Shown here: positions 1 to 7,894 of the stretch, in pieces | Numbering within the stretch: position 1 is the first letter of the stretch | Layout of the letters: every line of letters begins with the position of its first letter | NCBI GenBank assembly: GCA_025454395.1 | Contig: JALOOM010000022.1 | Location: 1 to 64,000 of the forward strand | Source: Elainella sp. Prado103 | Lineage (GTDB): Bacteria > Cyanobacteriota > Cyanobacteriia > Elainellales > Elainellaceae | DNA length: 64,000 nucleotides | Direction of reading: 5' to 3' | Position numbers and translations under genes: made by a program | The notes under the pieces: model-generated | The model's database searches: none | Told to the model about the DNA's origin: nothing | What the model saw: only the letters and a program-made list of their open reading frames with translations

Positions 1-1
1 A

Positions 2-103
2 ACAGAACATAAGCTTTGGTTTGCTCAGCAGTTAGAAAATTCACAGAATCAGATTGCTGAGCTAACAGAACATAAGCTTTGGTTTGCTCAGCAGTTAGAC
101 ATT
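2..103 (+). repeat. 63-base tandem duplication (1.6 copies)
   Basis: The stretch from position 2 recurs at 65 and runs for about 37 identical bases before the window's first copy gives way. The period is 63 bases, that is 21 codons or three coiled-coil heptads, so the duplication lengthens the coil without changing register. More copies may lie upstream of the window. Confidence 0.85.
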
Positions 104-391
104 TTGAATCAAGAGCTTTTGAAAGTAACCTCTAGTTTAGAGCAGCTTCAGATAGAGTTGAGGAATACGCAGGTAGATCTGTCTCGAACTCAGCTACGGT
201 ATAACCATCTGAAAGCTAGGCTGAATGTAAAGCAGAGTAAGTTGCTAGAAACACGCTCTCAACTTAAAGAGAAAAAACTGCAGTTGCAAGGAATTCGTCA
301 AGATTTAAAGTATACAAAAGAGACAATTGAAGCTATGAAAAGTAGTAAGTTCTGGAAGCTCAGAAACGCCTGGTTTAAACTTCGCCGTTGA
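2..391 (+). CDS. Coiled-coil protein with SKFW tail (5' end missing)
   Basis: The reading frame is open from the first bases of the window to the stop at 389-391, so this is the C-terminal end of a longer protein; a TTG at 104 is only an internal codon. What is visible is almost entirely a predicted coiled coil rich in Q, L, E, R and K. It includes a 21-residue unit (three heptads) duplicated exactly at the DNA level with a 63-base period. The protein ends in the motif SSKFWKLRNAWFKLRR, also seen at the end of the methyltransferase at 1359 and the glycosyltransferase at 2324. By analogy with those neighbours the missing N-terminal part is probably a glycosyltransferase or methyltransferase domain, but nothing in the window shows which. 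Confidence 0.75.
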   Translation, partial: TEHKLWFAQQLENSQNQIAELTEHKLWFAQQLDILNQELLKVTSSLEQLQIELRNTQVDLSRTQLRYNHLKARLNVKQSKLLETRSQLKEKKLQLQGIRQDLKYTKETIEAMKSSKFWKLRNAWFKLRR

Positions 392-464
392 CCTTATACA
401 ATTTGAATTTTCAGGTTTTCTAAGTATTGGGTTATACAGATGATAATTTAGTAAGGAGTTAATC

Positions 465-1160
465 ATGACTGATGATTTAGATAATAAAGTTATACAGGCT
501 CAAGCTGATCTGCGAAGAGTTCTAGAGCAAAGATATTCGAGCAATGGAGCCTTCCTTGCCCACAAATTTATGAGCGACTCGGAAGCTCCAGAGTTAGAAA
601 TAGAGAATACTATGAATTCGCGTATTTTGCCTGAGCGACGATACATTCTTCCTCATCTGCCTCAAGAATGTATTTTTGCTGAAGTAGGAACACAAACTGG
701 GGCGTTTGCGAAAGTGATTCTTGATTCTCTCAATCCTAAAGAGCTTCATATTATTGATATTGACTATTCATACTTTAACTTTCAATGGGCAAATTCTTAC
801 TTGACAAAAAAGCAGTTAATTCAACATACAGGAGATTCCTCAAATATACTTTCCCAGTTTCCAGATAATTACTTCGATGTTATTTACATTGATGCTGATC
901 ATAGTTATACCAGCGTTACGAAGGATCTTGTACAAGCGGAACTGAAGATAAAACCTGAAGGATGGATTATCTGTAATGATTACACATGCTGGTCTCCTCT
1001 CGAAGTAACAAAATATGGAGTTTACCGCGCTGTAAATGAGTTCTGTCTATCTAAAGAATGGGGAATTCAATTTATAGCTTTACATAAGTGGGGCTATCAT
1101 GATGTGGCACTGAAGCATATTAATCATCCGCACTTTCATGATAGTTTATCGATTCAATAA
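465..1160 (+). CDS. Class I SAM-dependent methyltransferase (Methyltransf_24 type)
   Basis: A 231-residue stand-alone methyltransferase. The Rossmann-fold SAM-binding glycine motif is EVGTQTGAF (residues 73-81), followed by an acidic strand end IIDID (96-100) and YIDADHSY (141-148), the typical strand-4 signature of the Methyltransf_24 group that modifies small molecules or glycans. The ATG at 465 has a clear ribosome-binding site (AAGGAG) about 8 bases upstream. It sits between genes for SKFW-tailed proteins but has no such tail itself. The substrate is unknown; the context (glycosyltransferases on both sides, same strand) suggests O-methylation of a surface glycan sugar. Codon use is AT-rich like its neighbours up to about 4.6 kb. 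Confidence 0.85.
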   Translation: MTDDLDNKVIQAQADLRRVLEQRYSSNGAFLAHKFMSDSEAPELEIENTMNSRILPERRYILPHLPQECIFAEVGTQTGAFAKVILDSLNPKELHIIDIDYSYFNFQWANSYLTKKQLIQHTGDSSNILSQFPDNYFDVIYIDADHSYTSVTKDLVQAELKIKPEGWIICNDYTCWSPLEVTKYGVYRAVNEFCLSKEWGIQFIALHKWGYHDVALKHINHPHFHDSLSIQ

Positions 1161-1358
1161 AAATATTTTGGGAGAAATGGGCAACATCTTAACTACAATT
1201 ACAGCACTTTGCTTAACGGTTAGGTACAGGCTCGAAGCTCAGAAAGCGTCTAAATCATGGGTTCTGAATATCTTGTGTGCTTAAACCAGGAAAGAAGTGC
1301 TGTATATTGTTCAGAGCAGTAAAAAAGAGAATTTTTCTCACGGTTTTTAAGGAGTGAT

Positions 1359-2288
1359 ATGCCTACTATTGAAGAAAACTTGGGAATGTGGTCTCACTAT
1401 GATTGGTCTCAGAGCGGTGATGAATGGTCACAATGTTGGGGAGAAACGACAGAACTTTGGTGGGGTACGATTTTCCCTAGAATAAAAGATTTTGTACCAG
1501 CGCCAACCATTCTGGAAATTGCCCCTGGCTATGGTCGATTTACTGACTATCTAAGGTTCCTTTGCAACCAATTGATTGTGGTTGATTTGACACCAAGTTG
1601 TATTGAAGCATGCCGCCAGAGATTTTCAGAGAGCCGCAACATTCAATTCTTTAATAATGATGGTAAATCATTAGAAATGATTGAAGATCAATCCATCGAC
1701 TTCGTATTTAGTTTTGACTCTTTAGTTCATGTGGAATCGGATGTTTTAGAAGCCTATTTGCAGCAACTCAGTCATAAACTCAAGCCAAATGGAATCGGTT
1801 TTTTCCATCATTCAAATATTGGAGAATATGTCAATCCTGAGACTGGTGAAACTGAATTTCTAAATGTTCATTGGCGTGCAAAGACTGTAACATCGCAGGA
1901 TTTTTTTGATATCTGTAAAAATGCTGGATTGCAATGTATTAGTCAGGAACTTGTTAACTGGAGTTGGGAACACCTTAGTGATTGCTTTTCTGTTTTCACA
2001 CCTCAGGGCTCAAAATGGATTCGACCCAATACAGTTGTCAGAAATGATCAATTTATGCAGGAGGCTGCTCGATTAGTTAACTTGAACAAACTATATGGTT
2101 TACCTGGACATAAATTGAATCCTGAGAAGTTATTCCGTCGTGAGCAGCGATTACGGCGGGAATTGCAGAAGTCTAGAGAAGAATTAGATGTACTGAGAAA
2201 TAGAATCACGGCAATGGAAACTAGCAAATTCTGGAAATTGCGAAAAATGTGGTTCTATTTTAAGCAGTCTTTAAAATTGATTAAATAA
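1359..2288 (+). CDS. SAM-dependent methyltransferase with C-terminal SKFW tail
   Basis: A 309-residue protein whose first 250 residues form a class I methyltransferase: motif I is EIAPGYGRF (53-61), the acidic residue of motif II is in VVDLTPS (74-80), and a phenylalanine/histidine-rich post-motif region follows. The last 50 residues are a short coiled coil of R, E, Q and L, then AMETSKFWKLRKMWF, the tail shared with other proteins of this block. The start at 1359 is set by AAGGAGTG immediately upstream. A 198-base gap with no gene separates it from the upstream methyltransferase. It probably methylates a sugar of the same glycan as the neighbouring glycosyltransferases; the acceptor cannot be told from sequence. 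Confidence 0.85.
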   Translation: MPTIEENLGMWSHYDWSQSGDEWSQCWGETTELWWGTIFPRIKDFVPAPTILEIAPGYGRFTDYLRFLCNQLIVVDLTPSCIEACRQRFSESRNIQFFNNDGKSLEMIEDQSIDFVFSFDSLVHVESDVLEAYLQQLSHKLKPNGIGFFHHSNIGEYVNPETGETEFLNVHWRAKTVTSQDFFDICKNAGLQCISQELVNWSWEHLSDCFSVFTPQGSKWIRPNTVVRNDQFMQEAARLVNLNKLYGLPGHKLNPEKLFRREQRLRRELQKSREELDVLRNRITAMETSKFWKLRKMWFYFKQSLKLIK

Positions 2289-2323
2289 CCTGTTCAACTC
2301 GATATAGTACAAGGTGATAGATA

Positions 2324-4555
2324 ATGGTTCAGAAAGTTTGTCTTATTTCGCCTGAGATCATCGGCCCACACAAAAATGGAGGGATAGGAACTCATGTTTT
2401 CTACCTTGCCAAACTTCTATCACAGGACTCAAATTGTCAAACAACAATTCTCTATACAGGTGAGATTGCAGAGGAAACTGTTGAGTATTGGCGTAGACAT
2501 TTTAAGACGAAACTTGGATTGAGATTCATCCATGAATCAGAACTGCCTCCTGTATTTTTGGGAGATATTTGTAACGCACGTTCTCATTTCCTTCGCTCGC
2601 AAAAAGTATACAATTGGTTGAAAAATCAAGATTTTGATGTCTGTCATTTTCAAGACTTCATCGCTGATGGTTTTACTTCGATTCAAGCTAAGCGAACGGG
2701 GCAAGCATTTTGTAAAACGATACTCACTTGTATGGCTCATAGTTCTCATACTTGGGCTTTTCAGGCGATGCAAGCTTTTCCTACTTCAATAGATCAATTA
2801 TTACTTGACTATGCAGAGCGATACTGCATGCAGTATGCAGATATAGTAATTAGTCCTAGTGAGTATATGTTTACTTGGATGGAGGAAGCTTGTTGGGAAG
2901 TTGGTAAGGATAGACGACTGCTTCCCTGTCTAATGGACTTGAATCGAACAGCACCTTCAACTGATTTTTCTGGAGACCATATCATTTTCTTTGGTCGTTT
3001 AGAAACTCGCAAAGGTCTAGAATTATTCCTAGATGCTCTGAGAAACAGTGCTTCTCAGCTAAAGCAATATACTAAGGGAAAAAGCCCAGTCAAAATCACT
3101 TTTTTGGGTAAAGTTTCTAACACTACGTATCAGGATACCCAGCAGGCAATTCAAAGATTTTTCGATGAATTTTCTGAGATCTATACTTATGAATTGTTAA
3201 GCGATAAATCTCAACCTGAAGCCCTCAACTTTTTAACGAATCATGCAACTGCACTCATTGTGACACCATCTCTCATTGATAACTTTCCCTGTGCTATTTT
3301 GGAATGTGTTGAATTGAATCTGAATGTAATTGCCTCCAATGTAGGGGGCATCCCAGAGATCTTAGGGAAAAATCGTCTGTTTGCTCCTAATGTCGATTCT
3401 CTATGTGAAAAGCTTGAGAGTTGCTTCAAGGATGGTGTGCCGCCGCTAGATAAAAAATACTCAGTAGCTAAGGCGCAATCCTTGTGGAAGGAGTTTCATC
3501 TTTCACTTGTAAAAAATCCACCGTTTCAAGATCTACCGGATACTGATCAAAAACATTTTCCTTTAGTGTCAGTCTGTGTTCCGTACTATAACTGCGGTGA
3601 TTACCTGCCTACTCTGCTACTGTCACTAGAACGACAAACATTCAAAAATTTTGAGGTGATTGTTGTGAATGATGGCTCTACAAAGGCGGACGATTGTCAA
3701 ATTTTCGAAGCAATGCAAGAGAATTATTCAATAAAATATGGATGGCGTTTTATTTCTAAACCGAATGGTGGTCTTGGAAATGCTAGGAATTTCGGCGTTT
3801 GTCATTCTCAGGGAGATTATATAGCTTTTGTAGATGCTGATAATGTAGCTGAACCTGAAATGTTGGACAGGATGGTCAAAGGTGCTCTGAGTTCCAACAT
3901 TGATTGCTTAACTAGCTATTTTCGTGCTTTTGATACTGATCATGAACCATTTTCTCAAATTTATTCTTATGCGTATATGCCAGTTGGAAATTGCACGGAA
4001 GCCGGGATATACGAAAATATTTTTGGTGACGCAAATTTTATTATTAAACGTTCTGTTTTTGAGTTCTTAGGCGGATTTAAAGAGAGTAAAACTCATACGT
4101 GGGAGGACTGGGAGTTTTTGACTCGCTTGAGTTTACTTGGCTATAGTCTTGATGTAATTCCTGAGTTTCTATTTCTGTATCGTCATCGCTCAGATAGTTT
4201 AACTCGAACTACTAGTCGATATGGTAACCATCTTTTCGCAATTACGCCATATTTGAAAGATCAGCCTCTTTGGCTTCAACGTCTTCTAATTAATAGCATT
4301 GGTGCTAGTAAATATGTCTATGGACAGGCAGAGCAGCGCATTCCTTATCTTCAATTGAGGCTGAAAGAGGTTAGACAGAAGGCAAATCAGACTCAGAAAA
4401 GGTTAAATGAAACTCAAAGAGTATTAAATGATCTTCAACAAGAACTGAAGCAAGTAAAAGATAGAATCAACGCAATGGAGACCAGCAAGTTTTGGAAACT
4501 ACGTAAGGTTTGGTTCAAGATCAAACAAATACTGCACTTACCTTCTAATGAGTAA
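2324..4555 (+). CDS. Bifunctional glycosyltransferase, GT4 + GT2, with SKFW tail
   Basis: A 743-residue fusion. Residues 1-390 are a GT-B fold GT4 enzyme: N-terminal GGIGTHVFYLAKLL, the FFGRLETRKGLELFLDAL strand-helix that opens the nucleotide-sugar domain, and an acidic E in the DNFPCAILECVEL region. From about residue 415 a GT-A fold GT2 domain begins (VSVCVPYYNC), with DDGST-like NDGST and the metal-binding VDADN near residue 502, and a WEDWEF acceptor/catalytic motif. The last 65 residues are a coiled coil plus METSKFWKLRKVWFKIK. Each half would transfer one sugar, so the protein can add two residues in succession. The gene stops with TAA directly followed by an ATG (4556), the likely original start of the next gene. 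Confidence 0.88.
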   Translation: MVQKVCLISPEIIGPHKNGGIGTHVFYLAKLLSQDSNCQTTILYTGEIAEETVEYWRRHFKTKLGLRFIHESELPPVFLGDICNARSHFLRSQKVYNWLKNQDFDVCHFQDFIADGFTSIQAKRTGQAFCKTILTCMAHSSHTWAFQAMQAFPTSIDQLLLDYAERYCMQYADIVISPSEYMFTWMEEACWEVGKDRRLLPCLMDLNRTAPSTDFSGDHIIFFGRLETRKGLELFLDALRNSASQLKQYTKGKSPVKITFLGKVSNTTYQDTQQAIQRFFDEFSEIYTYELLSDKSQPEALNFLTNHATALIVTPSLIDNFPCAILECVELNLNVIASNVGGIPEILGKNRLFAPNVDSLCEKLESCFKDGVPPLDKKYSVAKAQSLWKEFHLSLVKNPPFQDLPDTDQKHFPLVSVCVPYYNCGDYLPTLLLSLERQTFKNFEVIVVNDGSTKADDCQIFEAMQENYSIKYGWRFISKPNGGLGNARNFGVCHSQGDYIAFVDADNVAEPEMLDRMVKGALSSNIDCLTSYFRAFDTDHEPFSQIYSYAYMPVGNCTEAGIYENIFGDANFIIKRSVFEFLGGFKESKTHTWEDWEFLTRLSLLGYSLDVIPEFLFLYRHRSDSLTRTTSRYGNHLFAITPYLKDQPLWLQRLLINSIGASKYVYGQAEQRIPYLQLRLKEVRQKANQTQKRLNETQRVLNDLQQELKQVKDRINAMETSKFWKLRKVWFKIKQILHLPSNE

Positions 4556-4620
4556 ATGACACCTACTTCTCAAAGGTTAGTAATGTTCAATATGAGCGCC
4601 AATTTGAACCTTCTGTCTCG

Positions 4621-7503
4621 GTGTTGGTGACACTCTATAATTATGCTGCGTATATTCGTACCTGTCTCGATAGTGTCTGTGCTTCCCAATCAACAGAGCT
4701 TCCAGGTGGATTTGAGATCATAGTCATTAATGATTGCTCAACTGACAACTCCGCTCAACTCGTTGAAGATTATCTCAACCAGCATCCGGAGATTCCGATT
4801 TGCCTGGTTAACAAACATCTCAACACGGGCTTGGCTGATGCCAGAAATTTGGGACTAAGCTTGGCGCGTGCTCCCTACATGTTTATTCTAGATGCCGATA
4901 ACCTGATTCGTCCTAATTGCTTATCAGTCCTATATCAGACAATTCGAGATTCCCAGTATGCAGCCGTTTACAACACAATCCAACGATTTCTAGATTCGAC
5001 CAGTAAAGAAGATGGACTAACCTCCTGTCAAGCTTGGGATGTGCATGAATTAGTGCAGTATCCTTACATTGATGCGATGGCAATGCTCGATCGCCAGATT
5101 CTATTATCAGTTGGTGGGTATTCAACTGAGCTGATTCAGTATGGCTGGTTTGGTTGGGAAGATTATGATCTATGGCTAAAGTTAGCTCAGGCAGGTTACT
5201 CCTGTCAGTTTATCCCAGAAATTTTAAGTGAATATCGAGTTCACTCTGGCTCGATGATCAATATTACTAATTTATATACTCAAACTTTTGCTGAATATTT
5301 CAAACAAAAGTTCAAGCCGCTTGTTCAAAAACATAATCCTCCTGATCTGTTGTTTGGCTATCCTCAGCGATCTCAGCCATCGATCCAAGAGCAGCAAGCG
5401 AAGCAAATTCATCGTCTCACTCAACAGATTGAGCGCCTTCAAGCGCAACTGGAACAAGCGAGAAGAAGTGATCAAGAACAAACAAAGCAAAGAAAGCAGC
5501 TTAGATTGCAGCGCGATCGACTACAAAGACAATTAGAACAAGTCGAGGCTGAACTGCGGTTTCGTGATCTAGAGCTTCAGTTTGCAACCACTGAGCGCGA
5601 TCAATATCGAGGCAGGCTACAGGCGATCGAAAGCAGCAAATTCTGGCAGTTGCGAATGCAATGGATGCTGTTAAAAAATCAATTGTTGGGTAGTAAAGAA
5701 AGTCCTTTTTGGTTACCTGAAACTCCTTTTCCCCAACCGATACGATCGGAGTTACCTCAACTTCCCCCGGAGCAACCAGCTCCCAAGTCGCGTCCTACTG
5801 CTAGCACAGAGCAGCCTTATGAACGTTGGCAAAAACATCATGAACCTCGAACCAGTGACTATCAACGGATGAAAGAGCTGGTGGAGATTCTACCTGCAAA
5901 GCCCCTGATCAGTATTCTTGTTCCTACCTACAACACACCAGAAGAATTTCTATATGCAACGATCGACTCTGTTGTTGGTCAAATCTATCCATATTGGGAA
6001 CTGTGTATTGCAGATGATGCTTCAACCCAACCCCATGTTCGAACAATTTTGGAAGAGTATGCTGTTCAAGATCAGCGTATCAAAGTAGTGTTTCGAGATG
6101 CCAACGGACACATCTCACGTTCCTCTAATTCTGCATTAGACTTGGCAACAGGAGAGTTCATTGCCCTCCTCGATCATGACGATATGCTCCGTCCTGAAGC
6201 ACTTTATGAAGTTGCTTTGTTGCTTAATCAGCATCCAGAGGCGGATATGATCTACTCGGATGAAGACAAAATTGATGAGTTGGGAAATCGGCACGATCCC
6301 TTCTTCAAGCCTGATTGGTGTCCAGACTCTTTTCTCACTCGCATGTATACCTGCCATTTAGGGGTTTACCGCCGATCCATTGTGACCAAAATCGGTGGAT
6401 TCCGAGTGGGCTATGAAGGTAGCCAGGATTACGATCTGGTACTGCGCTTTACAGAAGAAACCGATCGAATCTTTCATATTCCTAAAGTGCTTTACCACTG
6501 GCGGGTTCATCATCAGTCTACGGCAAGTACCTCGGATGCAAAGCCTTATGCCTATATTGCTGCGAAGAAAGCACTTGGTGAAGCTCTAAAACGGCGCGGC
6601 GAAATAGCCACAGTTGAACATGTACCAGAATACCTGGGGTTTTATCATGTTCGATACCAAATTACGGAACTTGGTAAGGTCAGCATTATTATCCCAACAC
6701 GAGATCTAGGAGAGATTCTAGATCAATGTTTGACCTCTATTTTTACCAAAACAACTTATCCAAATTATGAAGTTGTTTTGATTGACAACGGTAGCATTGA
6801 AGAATATACGCAAACAGTTATCAAACAATGGCAAAAGGAAGAGCCTGAACGGTTTCGATGTCTTCCTCTGGATATTCCATTTAATTATTCTAAGTTGAAT
6901 AATTATGGAGCTAGTGAAGCATTGGGTGAATATTTAATTTTTCTGAATAATGATACAGAGGTTATTACTAATGATTGGTTAGAGGCGATGGTGGAACAAG
7001 CACAACGCCCATCAGTAGGTGCAGTAGGTGCTCTCCTCCTCTATCCAGATGATGTTGTTCAACACGCTGGAGTTGTTGTTGGGGTTGGCCCCTTCGCAGG
7101 ACATGCTTTTAGCCACTTTCCTATTGATTCTCCTGGCTATTTTGGTCAACTGCTAACAACGACTAATTATTCAGCAGTAACGGGTGCTTGTCTAATGTGT
7201 AGACGATCGGTTTTTGAAGCAGTTGATGGTTTTAATGAAACTTTGGCAGTTGCATTGAATGATATTGACCTCTGCCTGAAAATTCGTGAGCAGGGATATA
7301 ATAACTTATTTACTCCCCATGCCAAGCTCTATCATTACGAATCTAAGAGTCGAGGCTATGAAGATTCTCCTGAAAAACAAGCTAGATACGATCGAGAATG
7401 TGAGCAGATGAGGCAAAAGTGGAAAACAATTTTTGAAAATGATCCATGTTATAGCCCTCATCTAACTCGTATGGCCTGTAATTATAGTATCAGAGAGGAA
7501 TAG
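4621..7503 (+). CDS. Large glycosyltransferase with three GT2 domains; 5' end probably frameshifted
   Basis: The open frame encodes 960 residues: a GT2 domain (1-235, LDADN), a long Q/R/E coiled coil (254-335), the SKFW motif (ESSKFWQLRMQW, about 337), then two further GT2 domains (about 430-650 with LDHDD and 688-935 with LNNDTEV), ending with the ESKSRG motif of RfbC-like rhamnan/O-antigen synthases. The only in-frame starts are GTG 4621 and following TTG/GTG codons, which cut off the first beta strand (VSVLVTLYNY). The frame is open back to 4552 with coding-like residues but no start. An ATG at 4556, touching the previous stop, would join this frame if one A were added to the run at 4572-4574. 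The true gene is therefore probably 4556-7503. It is a paralogue of the genes at 7895 and 29566. Confidence 0.88.
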   Translation: MLVTLYNYAAYIRTCLDSVCASQSTELPGGFEIIVINDCSTDNSAQLVEDYLNQHPEIPICLVNKHLNTGLADARNLGLSLARAPYMFILDADNLIRPNCLSVLYQTIRDSQYAAVYNTIQRFLDSTSKEDGLTSCQAWDVHELVQYPYIDAMAMLDRQILLSVGGYSTELIQYGWFGWEDYDLWLKLAQAGYSCQFIPEILSEYRVHSGSMINITNLYTQTFAEYFKQKFKPLVQKHNPPDLLFGYPQRSQPSIQEQQAKQIHRLTQQIERLQAQLEQARRSDQEQTKQRKQLRLQRDRLQRQLEQVEAELRFRDLELQFATTERDQYRGRLQAIESSKFWQLRMQWMLLKNQLLGSKESPFWLPETPFPQPIRSELPQLPPEQPAPKSRPTASTEQPYERWQKHHEPRTSDYQRMKELVEILPAKPLISILVPTYNTPEEFLYATIDSVVGQIYPYWELCIADDASTQPHVRTILEEYAVQDQRIKVVFRDANGHISRSSNSALDLATGEFIALLDHDDMLRPEALYEVALLLNQHPEADMIYSDEDKIDELGNRHDPFFKPDWCPDSFLTRMYTCHLGVYRRSIVTKIGGFRVGYEGSQDYDLVLRFTEETDRIFHIPKVLYHWRVHHQSTASTSDAKPYAYIAAKKALGEALKRRGEIATVEHVPEYLGFYHVRYQITELGKVSIIIPTRDLGEILDQCLTSIFTKTTYPNYEVVLIDNGSIEEYTQTVIKQWQKEEPERFRCLPLDIPFNYSKLNNYGASEALGEYLIFLNNDTEVITNDWLEAMVEQAQRPSVGAVGALLLYPDDVVQHAGVVVGVGPFAGHAFSHFPIDSPGYFGQLLTTTNYSAVTGACLMCRRSVFEAVDGFNETLAVALNDIDLCLKIREQGYNNLFTPHAKLYHYESKSRGYEDSPEKQARYDRECEQMRQKWKTIFENDPCYSPHLTRMACNYSIREE

Positions 7504-7505
7504 TC

Positions 7506-7840
7506 ATGGATATTCTCGATCAATATACAACCCTTGCCCCCAGTATCCGGGAAACGATCGATATCTTTAAAGGAGAATGGTCATCTCGGCTCCCAACTAT
7601 CTTGGGAGATGCAGTAGCCGGAGGAGTTGATACCTCGGTAGATGTACATTTGAGCCCAGTAATCCAGGCTGATTATCAACGACAACTGAATCAGTTGGAG
7701 CAACAACTCTCTCAGGTCAAAGCCAGTTGCAGGATGCCCAAAACCGAATTGCGGCGATGGAAACCAGCAAATTTTGGAAACTGCGGCAATCCTGGTTTCG
7801 GTTCAAAAAGGCAGTAGGCTTGCCCAGCAATGAGCGATGA
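7506..7840 (+). pseudogene. Internally deleted, frameshifted methyltransferase-like gene with SKFW tail
   Basis: An ATG at 7506, two bases after the previous stop and after a GAGAGGAA ribosome-binding site, opens a frame that ends at 7817. Its first 30 residues (including IFKGEWSSRLP) resemble the N-terminus of a class I methyltransferase family known to me from cyanobacteria, but no SAM-binding domain follows: the sequence jumps to a short coiled coil. After codon 7722-7724 the conserved tail continues in another frame, reading LQDAQNRIAAMETSKFWKLR and on to LPSNER with a TGA at 7838-7840. One T missing from the TT at 7727-7728 explains the shift. So the catalytic core is deleted and the remnant is frameshifted, while the tail remains intact at DNA level. 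Confidence 0.72.
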
Positions 7841-7894
7841 ACATCAGCGAATCTCCCGCACTCCCTTTAATCCTCGCTGCCTCCAATCCTTACC

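Noticed and set aside
1161-1358. Remnant gene or small RNA between the two methyltransferases
   Set aside because: The 198 bases are AT-rich with scattered stops and no stable long hairpin or motif that I recognise.
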